The notes beneath the pieces were generated by a model. That model saw only the letters and a program-made list of their open reading frames with translations, was not told the DNA's origin and made no database searches. Positions 1-8,522 of a DNA stretch of 32,063 nucleotides are shown piece by piece (within the stretch, counting starts at the first letter, position 1; every line of letters begins with the position of its first letter). The stretch is from the NCBI RefSeq assembly GCF_017995515.1, contig NZ_JAGOIT010000038.1, forward strand, positions 1 through 32,063. Reading direction: 5' to 3'. Source of the stretch: Propionivibrio sp. GTDB lineage: Bacteria; Pseudomonadota; Gammaproteobacteria; Burkholderiales; Rhodocyclaceae. The position numbers and the translations under genes were made by a program.

Positions 1-93
1 CTCGTTGATCGTCTTCACGCCACGCAAGGCCTCCAAACCCACCTTCGCCTTGAACTCCGGACTGGGAACCTTCCGCTTCTTTGCTTCGCCCAT
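1..93 (-). CDS. IS3-family transposase OrfA, N-terminal fragment (runs off window)
   Basis: Thirty-one codons from an ATG at 93 read MGEAKKRKVPSPEFKAKVGL followed by EALRGVKTINE. This matches the start of the IS3-family OrfA helix-turn-helix protein (basic leader, then a [FY]-K-x-[KQ]-[VA]-x-L-E-A-[LI]-x-G-x-K-T pattern). OrfA binds the element ends and is normally joined to the DDE-bearing OrfB by a programmed frameshift. An AAGGGA ribosome-binding site lies about 8 nt upstream of the ATG. The gene continues to the left of the window, so intactness is unknown. Confidence 0.75.
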   Translation of the reverse strand, partial: MGEAKKRKVPSPEFKAKVGLEALRGVKTINE

Positions 94-150
94 TACCGCA
101 TCCCTTATGACAGCGCACAGCTTAAACCGCTGTCTCGAAAACGGGGACCA
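1..150 (-). mobile_element. IS3-family insertion sequence, 5' end only
   Basis: The window opens inside an insertion sequence read on the minus strand. Its outer end appears to be at 150, where the minus strand begins TGGTCCCCGTTTTCGAGACA, a TG-start, C-rich terminus of the kind seen in IS3-family elements. The orfA reading frame starts about 57 bp further in. Only the first 150 bp are inside the window, so the other end and any target duplication cannot be checked. The element ends about 21 bp downstream of the pstB stop codon and has the same orientation as the pst operon. Family assignment rests on the OrfA N-terminus; the exact boundary is inferred. Confidence 0.7.
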
Positions 151-170
151 CTATCGTCAATCAGCGAACG

Positions 171-974
171 TCAGCCGAAACGCCCGGTGATGTAGTCTTC
201 GGTCTGCTTGTGCCTGGGCTTGATGAAGATCTGATCGGTAACGCCGTACTCGACCATCTCGCCCAGGTACATGTAGGCCGTGTAGTCCGAAATGCGCGCC
301 GCTTGCTGCATGTTGTGGGTAACGATTGCAATCGTGAACTCGGCCTTCAATTCTGAAATAAGTTCTTCGATACTCGCGGTCGAGATCGGGTCGAGCGCCG
401 AGGTCGGTTCATCAAGCAGGAGTACTTCCGGCTTGACGGCAATGCCGCGGGCGATGCACAGCCGCTGTTGCTGACCACCGGAGAGGCTCATGCCGCTCTG
501 GTGAAGTTTGTCCTTCGTCTCTGACCAGAGTGCCGCTTTTCTCAGCGCCCACTCGACGCGCTCTTCCATTTCACGTTTGCGCAGCCGCTCGTTCAGTTGC
601 ACGCCGAAGGCGATGTTGTCGTAAATCGACATCGGAAACGGCGTCGGCTTCTGGAAGACCATGCCGACCTTGGCGCGCAGCGCGTTGACGTCCACGTTGC
701 GGTCGAAGATGTTCTGCCCGTCGAGCACCAGCTCACCGGTGGCTCGCTGCTCCGGATACAGGTCGTACATCCGGTTCATGGTGCGCAACAAGGTCGATTT
801 GCCGCAGCCCGACGGGCCGATGAAGGCGGTGACGCGGCGCTTGTAGATTTCCAGGTTGATCGACTTCAGCGCGTGGTACTTGCCGTAGTAGAAATCGACA
901 TTCCTGAAAGCCATCTGCACATCAAGGCGCGAGTTTTCGTCAGTCATGGCGGGCGATTGATTTGTCTTGTTCAT
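171..974 (-). CDS. pstB: Phosphate ABC transporter ATP-binding protein PstB
   Basis: This is the ATPase of the high-affinity phosphate importer, acting at the cytoplasmic face of PstCA; 267 aa from the ATG at 974, a usual PstB length. Visible motifs are Walker [10 protein letters not shown] (residues 53-61), Q-loop [11 protein letters not shown] typical of PstB, signature LSGGQQQR, Walker [14 protein letters not shown] and the switch histidine in VTHNMQQA. The frame stays open upstream to a TTG at 1025, but the ATG at 974 has a GAAG element about 11 nt upstream and overlaps the 3' end of pstA by only about 20 codons less than the long form would; it actually starts 20 nt beyond the pstA stop. 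It is the last pst gene here; phoU, often next, is not seen and an IS element begins 21 bp beyond the stop. Confidence 0.95.
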   Translation of the reverse strand: MNKTNQSPAMTDENSRLDVQMAFRNVDFYYGKYHALKSINLEIYKRRVTAFIGPSGCGKSTLLRTMNRMYDLYPEQRATGELVLDGQNIFDRNVDVNALRAKVGMVFQKPTPFPMSIYDNIAFGVQLNERLRKREMEERVEWALRKAALWSETKDKLHQSGMSLSGGQQQRLCIARGIAVKPEVLLLDEPTSALDPISTASIEELISELKAEFTIAIVTHNMQQAARISDYTAYMYLGEMVEYGVTDQIFIKPRHKQTEDYITGRFG

Positions 975-993
975 CGTTTGAATCGCTTCACAA

Positions 994-1830
994 TTAGTGC
1001 TTGGCGCGAAAAAGTACGCGAGCAAGGATATTCAGGCCCAGCACGCCGAGCGTGATCAGGAATACGGCGGCCCAGGCGAGTTCCTGCCAATCCTTGAAAG
1101 GACTCATCGCGAACTTGAAAATGGTCATTGGCAGATTCGCCATCGGCTTGTCAAGGTCAAGGCTCCAGAACTGGTTCGATAGCGTGGTGAAGAGCAATGG
1201 CGCGGTCTCTCCCGAAATCCGGGCCACGGCGAGCAGGATGCCTGTAATCACACCGCCCATCGATGACTTGAGCGCGACTCGCATGATGACCGCGTGCTTC
1301 GGCGCTCCGAGCGCAAAGGCGGCCTCGCGCAGCGAATCGGGCACAAGCCTGAGCATGTTCTCGGTGGTCGAGAGAACGACCGGAATGACCATCAGCGCCA
1401 AGGCGATGACGCCCGAGAAGCCCGAGAAGTGCCCGGTTCTTTCGACATAGAACGCATAGACAAAGAGGCCAATCACGATCGACGGCGCCGATAACAGAAT
1501 GCCGTTGATGAAGCGCGTGGTGCGTCCAAGCCAGGTTCGCTGACCGTACTCGGCGAGATAGACGCCGGCGAGGATTCCGATCGGCGTACCGACCAGCGTC
1601 GCCAACCCGACCAGCACCAGACTGCCGGAGATCGCGTTCGCCAGGCCACCACCCGGGGTATTCGGCGGTGGCGTCATCTGGGTGAACAGATCGAGCGACA
1701 TCCCGGAAATGCCAAGCTGCAGGGTCGTAAACAAGATCCAGATGAGCCAGAACAAACCGGAAGCCATCGCGAGCATGGACAAGGTCAAGGCGACCTTGTT
1801 GTAGAGCTGTCGTTTTTTAAGTAGATCCAT
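994..1830 (-). CDS. pstA: Phosphate ABC transporter permease PstA
   Basis: One of the two inner-membrane permease subunits of the PstSCAB phosphate importer; 278 aa. The protein has about six hydrophobic segments (the first at about residues 13-37), a periplasmic loop with [18 protein letters not shown], and the binding-protein-dependent permease EAA-type loop around [24 protein letters not shown], which contacts PstB. The ATG at 1830 lies 7 bp after the pstC stop, so the two are co-translated parts of one operon. Nothing is missing compared with the family. Confidence 0.95.
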   Translation of the reverse strand: MDLLKKRQLYNKVALTLSMLAMASGLFWLIWILFTTLQLGISGMSLDLFTQMTPPPNTPGGGLANAISGSLVLVGLATLVGTPIGILAGVYLAEYGQRTWLGRTTRFINGILLSAPSIVIGLFVYAFYVERTGHFSGFSGVIALALMVIPVVLSTTENMLRLVPDSLREAAFALGAPKHAVIMRVALKSSMGGVITGILLAVARISGETAPLLFTTLSNQFWSLDLDKPMANLPMTIFKFAMSPFKDWQELAWAAVFLITLGVLGLNILARVLFRAKH

Positions 1831-1837
1831 GGCGGCC

Positions 1838-2812
1838 TCAGGACTTTTTCCCTTCCTGCTTCGCCAGGCGCAGCAGGAGCAGTCTGGAAAAAACCAGCAC
1901 GATCAGGGTAATGAGGAAAAGTATCAGCCCCAGTTCAATCAGCGACGCGGTGTAGACGCCCGGCGACGCCTCGCCAAATTCGTTGGCCAGGGTCGAGGTG
2001 ATGCTGTTGCCCGGCGCAAAGAGCGAGATGTTGGACAGGGAACTGCTGTTGCCGATGACGAACGTCACGGCCATGGTTTCGCCCAGCGCGCGCCCGAGGC
2101 CGAGCATGATGCCGCCGATAACGCCAATCTTCGTATAGGGCAGCACGATGCTCCAGACGACCTCCCAGGTCGTCGCCCCGAGGCCGTAAGCCGACTCCTT
2201 GAGCATCGGCGGTGTCACTTCGAAGACGTCGCGCATTACCGAGGCGATGAACGGAATGATCATGATGGCCAGAACGATGCCGGCGGTGAGAATGCCGATG
2301 CCAAGCGGCGCACCGGCAAACAGACTTCCGACCAGCGGCAGTTTGCCCACCGTGCTGGAAAGCAGCGGTTGCACGTATTTCGAGAAGATCGGCACGAATA
2401 CCATCAGGCCCCACATGCCGTAGACGATGGACGGGATCGCCGCGAGCAGTTCGATGGCGGTGCCCAGCGGCCGGCGAAGCCAGACGGGCGACAACTCGGT
2501 GAGGAACAACGCGATCCCGAAGCTCACCGGCACGGCGATGATGAGCGCGATCAGCGAAGTAACGATCGTTCCGTAGATGGGGATCAGCGCGCCGAACTCC
2601 TCGGCCGGCGGATTCCAGTCGCGCGTCCAGAGGAAGCGAAGGCCAAACTTCTCGATCGCCGGCCAGGAGCCAACGACCAGGGAAATGATGATGCCCGCCA
2701 GCACCAGCAAGGTCAGTGCCGCAAAGGCGCGGGTGAGGTTGAAGAAGAACCAGTCACCAAACTTGCGACTGACGCCAGATCCGGCAGCAGCGGAATTTCG
2801 TGTCGTACTCAT
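1838..2812 (-). CDS. pstC: Phosphate ABC transporter permease PstC
   Basis: Partner permease of PstA; 324 aa from the ATG at 2812 ([12 protein letters not shown]). The frame extends upstream to a TTG at 2872, but that would run through the palindrome at 2843-2868, so the ATG is preferred, although no clear Shine-Dalgarno sequence precedes it. Seen: hydrophobic segment at about residues 27-50, the PstC-typical loop with [23 protein letters not shown], the segment [12 protein letters not shown], and the EAA loop [22 protein letters not shown]. It lies 75 bp downstream of pstS and 7 bp upstream of pstA. Confidence 0.94.
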   Translation of the reverse strand: MSTTRNSAAAGSGVSRKFGDWFFFNLTRAFAALTLLVLAGIIISLVVGSWPAIEKFGLRFLWTRDWNPPAEEFGALIPIYGTIVTSLIALIIAVPVSFGIALFLTELSPVWLRRPLGTAIELLAAIPSIVYGMWGLMVFVPIFSKYVQPLLSSTVGKLPLVGSLFAGAPLGIGILTAGIVLAIMIIPFIASVMRDVFEVTPPMLKESAYGLGATTWEVVWSIVLPYTKIGVIGGIMLGLGRALGETMAVTFVIGNSSSLSNISLFAPGNSITSTLANEFGEASPGVYTASLIELGLILFLITLIVLVFSRLLLLRLAKQEGKKS

Positions 2813-2842
2813 TAAGGGATCGGCAAGGAAATGTTGCAATAA

Positions 2843-2868
2843 GGTTGAGCCACTCTCGAGTGGCTCAG
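2843..2868 (-). promoter_or_regulatory. Hairpin in the pstS-pstC gap (possible attenuator or mRNA stabiliser)
   Basis: The sequence TGAGCCACT-CTCG-AGTGGCTCA (2846-2867) is a perfect 9-bp stem with a 4-nt loop, extendable to about 12 bp with one G-U pair. No run of T follows on the transcribed strand, so it is not a standard terminator. In many pst operons pstS is made in excess over the permease genes; a 3' stem-loop that protects the pstS message or causes partial termination would fit. Structure is seen; function is inferred. Confidence 0.6.
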
Positions 2869-2887
2869 CCAATTACGTTTTCAGCGA

Positions 2888-3928
2888 TTACTTTCCGCTG
2901 GAGAAAACGGGCTTGCCGCTGGAGTCCTTGATTTGCGACCAGGAAGCGGAGATCAGCTTGATCAGGCGCTCCGGCAAGGCGACGTAGTCTAGCTCCTCGG
3001 CCATCTTGCCGCCATTTTTGTACGACCATTCGAAGAACTTGAGCGCTTCGGCCGCTTGTGCGGGCTTGTCTTCAACCTTATGCATCAGGATGAACGTAGC
3101 CCCGGTGATCGGCCAAGCGTCCTTGCCGGCCTGCTCGGTCAGGATCTCGGCGAATGCCGATTTGGTCCAGTCGGCATCAGCGGCCGCTGCCTTGAAAGCC
3201 TGGTCATCCGGCGCGACGAAGTTGCCCGCGGCATTTTTCAGGAGTACGTGGGTCAGCTTGTTCTGCTTGGCGTAGGCGTATTCGACATAGCCGATCGAGC
3301 CGGGCAAGCGCTGCACGAAGGCCGAAACGCCCTCGTTGCCCTTGCCGCCAAGTCCGGCAGGCCATTGCACGGCCGTGCCCTCGCCGACCTTCTGCTTCCA
3401 GTCCGCACTGACCTTGGACAGGTAGTTGCTGAAAATGAAGGTGGTGCCGGAACCGTCGGCACGACGAACGACGCCGATGTCCTGTTCAGGCAACTTGATG
3501 TTCGGGTTCAACTCGGCGATCGCCTTGTCGTTCCACTTGAGGATCTTGCCCATGTAGATGTCGGCCAGGACGGGACCCGTCAGTTTCAGTTCGCCCGGCT
3601 TGACGTCGGCGAGGTTAACCACCGGCACGACACCGCCGATGACGGTCGGAAACTGGACCAGACCGTCCTTCTCCAGGACTTCAGGCTTCAACGGCATGTC
3701 GGAGGCGCCGAAATCGACCGTCCTGGCCGTGATCTGCTTGATACCGCCGCCAGAACCGATCGACTGGTAGTTGACGCGGTTGTTGGTCGCCTTCTGGTAA
3801 GCATCGGCCCACTTGGCGTAGATCGGCGCCGGGAACGAAGCGCCCGCGCCGGTGATTTCGGCGGCTTGTACGGAAAGGGAGACAGAAGCTGCCATGACGG
3901 AAAGTGCAAGCCACTTGATCGATTTCAT
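2888..3928 (-). CDS. pstS: Periplasmic phosphate-binding protein PstS
   Basis: Captures phosphate in the periplasm and delivers it to PstCA; 346 aa. The start at 3928 gives a Sec signal peptide ([22 protein letters not shown], cleavage before AEITGAG) and is preceded by AGGAGA at good spacing; the frame extends upstream to a TTG at 3973 that would lack these. Ligand-site motifs of the PstS family are visible: [36 protein letters not shown] and the [16 protein letters not shown] block. It is the first gene of pstSCAB and lies 60 bp from a Pho box. Length and motifs are normal. Confidence 0.96.
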   Translation of the reverse strand: MKSIKWLALSVMAASVSLSVQAAEITGAGASFPAPIYAKWADAYQKATNNRVNYQSIGSGGGIKQITARTVDFGASDMPLKPEVLEKDGLVQFPTVIGGVVPVVNLADVKPGELKLTGPVLADIYMGKILKWNDKAIAELNPNIKLPEQDIGVVRRADGSGTTFIFSNYLSKVSADWKQKVGEGTAVQWPAGLGGKGNEGVSAFVQRLPGSIGYVEYAYAKQNKLTHVLLKNAAGNFVAPDDQAFKAAAADADWTKSAFAEILTEQAGKDAWPITGATFILMHKVEDKPAQAAEALKFFEWSYKNGGKMAEELDYVALPERLIKLISASWSQIKDSSGKPVFSSGK

Positions 3929-3972
3929 ATGTTGTTCTCCTGAATGAAACTGTCTGATTACTGAGTGTTTCA

Positions 3973-4006
3973 AGCTTAGTGGGCGATTGTTACATCTGCG
4001 TTACAG
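3973..4006 (-). promoter_or_regulatory. Pho box and putative -10 of the pstS promoter
   Basis: On the minus strand, CTGTAAC (4006-4000) and ATGTAAC (3995-3989) are 7-bp direct repeats separated by 4 bp, the 11-bp periodic CTGTNAN/N4 arrangement of a PhoB-binding Pho box. Ten bp downstream is TAAGCT (3978-3973), a weak -10 at the spacing expected when the Pho box replaces the -35. The box lies 61-78 bp upstream of the pstS ATG. It predicts phosphate-starvation induction by PhoB-PhoR. The repeats are seen; binding is inferred. Confidence 0.75.
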
Positions 4007-4195
4007 AACAAAACCAGTGGAGCTCGAAGGCAGCTATACCTGTCGGATATACGCCACAGCGTTCCGTGCAAGTTTCAGGCTTTGACGATATTGGTCACCT
4101 CACCCCGCTGCAGCGCTTCATCCTAAAAACCTCACTTGACGACTCGCAAAATAGCCGGAATTGAGACAGTCTGCGGATTCCGGACAAGATGAAGG
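4007..4195. other. Non-coding stretch between pstS promoter and IS remnants
   Basis: No convincing gene is visible. Short open frames on the minus strand across 4095-4372 cross the junction of two IS remnants and have no family resemblance. The segment may contain further decayed IS sequence, but nothing specific could be recognised. Confidence 0.5.
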
Positions 4196-4318
4196 AGTCA
4201 GCCGGGATTGCTGAAGATTCTCGACGAGTTGCCTGCACACAGGAAACCCAAACTGGTGCGCGGGGACAATGCGTTTGACAACGATCCCTCGATGACGGCG
4301 CTCGAAGAGTGCGGTCAG
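4196..4318 (+). pseudogene. IS1380-family transposase fragment
   Basis: The plus-strand frame at 4196-4318 reads SQPGLLKILDELPAHRKPKL then VRGDNAFDNDPSMTALEECGQ. This resembles the catalytic core of IS1380-type DDE transposases, with the family-like pattern L-x-R-G-D-x-x-[FY]-x-N-x-x-x-M-x-x-x-E-x-x-G-Q-P. Upstream the frame is closed by a stop at 4190-4192; downstream it is cut by the terminal repeat of another element at 4319. About 40 residues of a protein of several hundred remain, so it is a dead relic. Confidence 0.6.
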
Positions 4319-5664
4319 CCCCGACTTTGACACCGCCAAGTAACACACCTGTCGGGAAGCTGCATGGCGCAAGGCTTTGGGCGAAGTTGCAAAAATGGGT
4401 GTGTATCTAGGCGAAGAAGGTGCTCAATCCAGATTCAGGATCGGCTTGGGCGGCTTTATTTTCAATGCTTTCAATCGGTTAGATGCCGAAGGTGACGGCT
4501 CGGTGACCTGCCAGACGCGGCCGTTGGGGCTGGACAATAGCGCCCGTTGAACCTGTTTGAGGTCGTCGCGGATATTGCGCCATGTATCCTGACACGCGTA
4601 CTCGGCGGTTCGCTCCAGCAGCAGGGACAGGACGGTGATGGCGATGTGGGCGTGAATGCGATGCGGCGCCCAGTGGAACACCGGGCGCATCTTCAGTCCG
4701 CTCTTCATCGTCCGCCAGGCTTCTTCCACGCGCTGCTGCTGTTTGTAGCCCAGCGCCATGTCTTCGGCCGTCAGGGTGACCGCCATACCAACGACGATCT
4801 GGGGCGCATCACCGCGACCGTTCTTGCTGTGCCCCCGCTGACGCGGCGCAGCGTAGGTCTTGTGGCCGGAAACTTCGCTGCCCCGGACGTTTCCGTTCTT
4901 GTCGCCCGTGTCTTCGTCGTCAATCTCGAAGTGCAGCGAGGTGGTGTCGTAGAAGACCACGTCTACGTCGAGATTAAGCAAGTCGGCCACCCGGTGGAAG
5001 ATGGCGGCTTCGATGGCGTCCTTGTTCGCTTCCAGAAAATCCATGGCGCGGTAGAGCTGGTGCAGCTTCAGTTCTTGCGTTCCGTCGATATGCGCGTCTT
5101 CCTTGAGCCACTGCTCATGGCAGTAGAGTTTCGAGGCGGGGCACAGGCGCGATTGGCCACCAGCGCGAACAGGGCGCGTTCGACGTCGAAGCCGAAATGT
5201 CGCGTGCCGGCTTGTTGCCGCACAATGGCGTCGATGCCCAACTGTTTCCAGAGGGTTTCGAGGACGTAAACGTCGCCATAGGGCCAGGCGCAGATCAGCC
5301 GCCAGTCGCCACCGGCGCCAACGATCTCCTCCGGCGAGCAGCGGCGCAGGATGCTCTTGGCCAGTCGGCGCAGCCGTTCAACAACGTCCGGATCGTCGGC
5401 GCGACCGCAGTTATGCACGATGCTCGCTTGCGACCGTCCCTTGGTGGCATCCCAGACATTCTCCGCCAGTTGCAGGTAGGTCACGACACTGCCATCCGCA
5501 CGTCGTTGTTTGCTCTCGCGTAGGTACATGAGCCCTATCGTAGCGGCCTCCTCGCGAGAAAATCAACAATCCATGTATCCAGGCGTTTTGCGGCTTGCTC
5601 CCCGAAAACCCGCACCGTTGCTAGAGGTCACCCAAATATGTGCCTCGAAAGTGTCAAAGTCGGG
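4319..5664 (-). mobile_element. Degenerate IS1634/IS4-type insertion sequence with terminal inverted repeats
   Basis: The 14-bp sequence CCCGACTTTGACAC occurs at 4320-4333 on the plus strand and again, inverted, at 5651-5664. These two copies bracket the broken transposase at 4424-5529 and are taken as the terminal inverted repeats. TCAG lies directly outside both ends (4315-4318 and 5665-5668) and may be a short target duplication. The element is about 1.35 kb, shorter than intact relatives, because the transposase has lost its middle part. It interrupts an IS1380-like transposase relic, so this is a nested insertion. Confidence 0.7.
4424..5529 (-). pseudogene. IS1634/IS4-type transposase, frameshifted and internally deleted
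   Basis: The N-terminal part (5529-5068; MYLRESKQRRADGSVVTYLQLAENVWD...) runs to FALVANRACAP, then goes out of frame near 5135-5140; a 1-nt loss restores KLYCHEQWLKEDAHIDGTQE and joins the second part (5044-4424; MDFLEANKDAIEAAIFHRVADLL...). The first catalytic Asp is present in VVFYDTTSLHFEIDDED and the Y-x2-R-x2-E-type block in YKQQQRVEEAWRTMKSGLKMRP. Between GDAPQIVVGMAVTL and TAEDMALGYKQQ roughly 200 residues of related transposases are missing, including the region carrying the second catalytic Asp. The protein cannot be an active transposase. Family assignment comes from recognised motifs, not from a search. Confidence 0.8.
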
Positions 5665-5696
5665 TCAGGCGAGTAGAGGACTTTCACCTCCAAGTG

Positions 5697-5718
5697 AGTG
5701 CGCCCTGCCGGGCGCACT
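5697..5718. terminator. Second hairpin downstream of hppA
   Basis: AGTGCGCCC-TGCC-GGGCGCACT is a perfect 9-bp stem with a 4-nt loop. It sits 4 nt beyond the stronger hairpin at 5723-5752, separated by AAAA on the plus strand (TTTT on the transcribed minus strand). It could be a back-up terminator for hppA or a remnant of IS-end sequence. No T run follows on the minus strand. Confidence 0.45.
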
Positions 5719-5752
5719 AAAAGAAGTGGCCGGCGTTTCCGCCGGCCACTTC
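5719..5752 (-). terminator. Rho-independent terminator of hppA
   Basis: On the minus strand GAAGTGGCCGGC, a 6-nt loop GGAAAC, and GCCGGCCACTTC form a perfect 12-bp stem (5752-5723) followed directly by TTTT (5722-5719). It lies about 48 bp after the hppA stop codon and is the natural end of that transcript; it also insulates hppA from the IS remnants. Confidence 0.85.
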
Positions 5753-5799
5753 ACTTTACGTCGAGCGCCGAGCCGGCGCCCCCAAGCTACTGTTACAAC

Positions 5800-8247
5800 C
5801 TAGCCTTCGATACGCATGCCGTAGAAGCTGCGATAGACAAAGAACAGGTTCAACGCCATGAACACCGCTGCCAGCGCCCATGCAAGACCCTGTTGCCCTT
5901 GGGCGACAAAGCCAACAGCCATTTCAACCGCCAACAAACCAAACAGCGTGGTGAACTTGATGATCGGGTTCATAGCGACCGACGACGTATCCTTGAACGG
6001 ATCGCCAACGGTGTCACCAACAACCGCCGCTGCGTGCAATTCCGTACCCTTGGCACGCAATTCCGTCTCGACGATCTTCTTCGCGTTGTCCCATGCACCA
6101 CCGGCATTCGCCATGAAGACAGCCTGATAAAGGCCGACGATCGCTAGCGAGATCAGGTAGCCAATGAAGAAGAACGGCTCGATGAACGCGCAGGCCAGCG
6201 TACCGAAGAACACAGCCATGAAGATGTTGAACATGCCCTTCTGTGCGTATTGCGTACAGATGGCCACAACGCGCTTGCTGTCGGCGACGTTGGCCTTGGT
6301 CGAGCCTTCATCGAGTCGCATGTTGTTCTTGATAAACTCGACAGCACGATAGGCACCGGTCGAAACAGCCTGGGTCGAAGCGCCCGAGAACCAGAAGATC
6401 GTCGCGCCGCCGGTGATCAGACCGAGCAGGAACGGCGGGTGCAGCATCGACAGATGGCTGACGTTGTCAACCAGACCGTTGGTCAGGAGCATGATGATCG
6501 AGAAGACCATGGTCGCCGCACCGACAACCGCCGTACCGATCAACACCGGTTTTGCCGTTGCCTTGAAGGTGTTGCCAGCGCCATCGTTTTCTTCGAGCAG
6601 TTCCTTGGCTTTTTCAAAGTTAACCTTGATACCAAAGGTGTCCTTAATCTCGCGTTCGATGCCAGGGATCTGTTCGATCGTCGACAGTTCGTAAACCGAC
6701 TGGGCGTTGTCCGTCACCGGGCCATAGCTGTCAACCGCGATCGTCACCGGGCCCATGCCGAGGAAGCCGAAAGCCACCAGGCCGAACGAGAAGACCGCCG
6801 CCATGATGCCGGCCTTGGCCGCATCCGGGTTGATCACCTGCGCCAACTCACCTTGCGAAACAAGATAAGCACCGGCCATCAGCAAAACGATCACCAAGCC
6901 CATCCAGAAGGCCGAGAAGTTACCCGCCGTCAGACCGGCAAGAATGTTCAGGCTCGCACCACCTTCACGGGAAGCCGTAACGACTTCCTTGACGTGGCGG
7001 GAATTGGTCGATGTGAAGACCTTAACGACTTCCGGGATGATCGCGCCGGCGAGCGTGCCGAAGGTGATGATCAGCGAAAGCTGCCACCAGAGGTTCGCGT
7101 ACACGGTGCCCCCAATCGCGATGTTACCGATCAGCAACTTCGAAACGATGAACGTGAACACCAGCGAGACGATCGACGTCACCCAGACCAGCGATGTCAG
7201 CGGTGCTTCGAAGTCGAACCGGGCGGCGTTTCCGTACTTGCCCTTCATGACCATTTCGTTGCCGATGTAGGAAACACCGGAGGCGATGATCATCATGACG
7301 CGCATGACGAAGATCCAGACCAGCAGCTGAACTTGAACGGCAGCTTCCGGAACAGCCAGCAGGATGAAGCTGACCAGCGCAACGCCGGTCACGCCGTAGG
7401 TTTCGAAACCATCAGCCGTCGGGCCAACCGAGTCGCCGGCATTGTCACCGGTGCAGTCAGCGATAACGCCAGGGTTACGGGGATCATCTTCCTTGACCTT
7501 GAAGACGATCTTCATCAGATCGGAACCGATGTCGGCAATCTTGGTGAAGATGCCGCCGGCGATACGCAGTGCGGAAGCTCCAAGCGACTCACCGATCGCG
7601 AAACCGATAAAGCACTTACCGGCGAGTTCAGGCGAAACGAACAGCAGGATGCCAAGCATCATCAACAGTTCGGTCGAAATCAGCATCATGCCAACCGAGA
7701 TACCCGACTTCATCGGGATCGAATATACCGGGTAAGCCTTGCCTTCAAGCGAGGCAAAGGCGGCACGGCTGTTAGCCAGCGTGTTGATCCGAATACCGAA
7801 CCAGGCAACACCAAATGAACCCGCGATACCGATCAGGGAGAAGACCAGAATCAGCGCGACCTCCGACGCGACCATGTGCTGAACCCAGCCAAAGTACGCA
7901 ACGATGATTACGCCGATGAATACCTCGAGCAGCAGGATGAACTTGCCCTGCGTCACCATGTACGTCTTGCAGGTTTCGTAGATCAGTTCGCTGACTTCCG
8001 CCATCGAGCGATGCACCGGCATTGCCTTGATCTGGCCATAGACGATTGCGCCAAACGCCAGACCGGCGATGCAGACGATGAGTCCATAAGCAAGCAACTG
8101 CCACCCGGTCATGCCGCCCAGAAAACTCGCCAACGCAGCGTCGCCGAGATTGGGCAGTACCAGGTTTGCTTCTGAACTAGCATGCGAGAGTTGCGCTGCC
8201 GAACCAAGCAGCAAGCCAAGTATGAGGCGGTTCAGTTTCAATGTCAT
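5800..8247 (-). CDS. hppA: Membrane-bound proton-translocating pyrophosphatase (H+-PPase)
   Basis: Couples hydrolysis of pyrophosphate to ion pumping across the cytoplasmic membrane. The ATG at 8247 gives 815 aa, an alanine/glycine-rich protein with about 16 hydrophobic segments; it is preceded by AAAGGGAAA, whereas the longer frame to 8385 has no support. Substrate-site motifs are KEDDPRNPGVIADCTGDNAG followed by DSVGPTADGFETYG, and near the C-terminus GGAWDNAKK and VVGDTVGDPFKDTSS. The first block differs from the common [24 protein letters not shown] form. At the potassium-dependence position the sequence is GNTFKATAK, with Lys as in K+-independent enzymes, but Ala where those usually have Thr. 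A Glu lies in the AIGESLGASALRIAGGIFTK helix. H+ rather than Na+ as the pumped ion is an inference. Confidence 0.92.
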   Translation of the reverse strand: MTLKLNRLILGLLLGSAAQLSHASSEANLVLPNLGDAALASFLGGMTGWQLLAYGLIVCIAGLAFGAIVYGQIKAMPVHRSMAEVSELIYETCKTYMVTQGKFILLLEVFIGVIIVAYFGWVQHMVASEVALILVFSLIGIAGSFGVAWFGIRINTLANSRAAFASLEGKAYPVYSIPMKSGISVGMMLISTELLMMLGILLFVSPELAGKCFIGFAIGESLGASALRIAGGIFTKIADIGSDLMKIVFKVKEDDPRNPGVIADCTGDNAGDSVGPTADGFETYGVTGVALVSFILLAVPEAAVQVQLLVWIFVMRVMMIIASGVSYIGNEMVMKGKYGNAARFDFEAPLTSLVWVTSIVSLVFTFIVSKLLIGNIAIGGTVYANLWWQLSLIITFGTLAGAIIPEVVKVFTSTNSRHVKEVVTASREGGASLNILAGLTAGNFSAFWMGLVIVLLMAGAYLVSQGELAQVINPDAAKAGIMAAVFSFGLVAFGFLGMGPVTIAVDSYGPVTDNAQSVYELSTIEQIPGIEREIKDTFGIKVNFEKAKELLEENDGAGNTFKATAKPVLIGTAVVGAATMVFSIIMLLTNGLVDNVSHLSMLHPPFLLGLITGGATIFWFSGASTQAVSTGAYRAVEFIKNNMRLDEGSTKANVADSKRVVAICTQYAQKGMFNIFMAVFFGTLACAFIEPFFFIGYLISLAIVGLYQAVFMANAGGAWDNAKKIVETELRAKGTELHAAAVVGDTVGDPFKDTSSVAMNPIIKFTTLFGLLAVEMAVGFVAQGQQGLAWALAAVFMALNLFFVYRSFYGMRIEG

Positions 8248-8356
8248 GACTTTCCCTTTGTTGGTGTTCCCGGCGGTAAGACCGGTGACAAATGCGAGGA
8301 GGAGTTGAAACGAAAGCGGCGCAAGTCGCGTTTTTTTCGCGTCTTGGCCTACTTTA

Positions 8357-8385
8357 AGTCTACACCCGAGGGGGAATTCACACAA
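8357..8385 (-). promoter_or_regulatory. Candidate sigma-70 promoter of hppA
   Basis: On the minus strand TTGTGT (8385-8380) and TAGACT (8362-8357) are separated by 17 bp, giving four of six consensus bases in each hexamer. The -10 lies 110 bp upstream of the hppA ATG, leaving a leader of about 100 nt. A 7-bp inverted repeat CCGACAT-N10-ATGTCGG at 8407-8430 lies upstream of the -35 and could bind a regulator. No other gene is visible in the 275-bp gap between sppA-like and hppA. Confidence 0.4.
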
Positions 8386-8522
8386 TCACCGGGGAACCAA
8401 ACCCGCCCGACATGGTCGCGGATATGTCGGACGGCTTGCACATTGCGTGTACGAACACTCACAGCGGCCCAAATCGTCGACAAGGGCCATTTTTTCACAA
8501 ACCGATCTGCCGTTCACATCAC

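Noticed and set aside
4402..5585. Near-identical 12-mers TGTATC(T/C)AGGCG at 4402-4413 and 5574-5585 as target duplication of the IS
   Set aside because: They are direct repeats with one mismatch and lie inside the better supported 14-bp inverted termini at 4320 and 5664, so they are probably incidental.
6250..7818. Plus-strand open frame of 522 codons opposite hppA
   Set aside because: Composition is dominated by Arg, Asp, Gln and His with no motif, typical of an antisense shadow of a membrane-protein gene.
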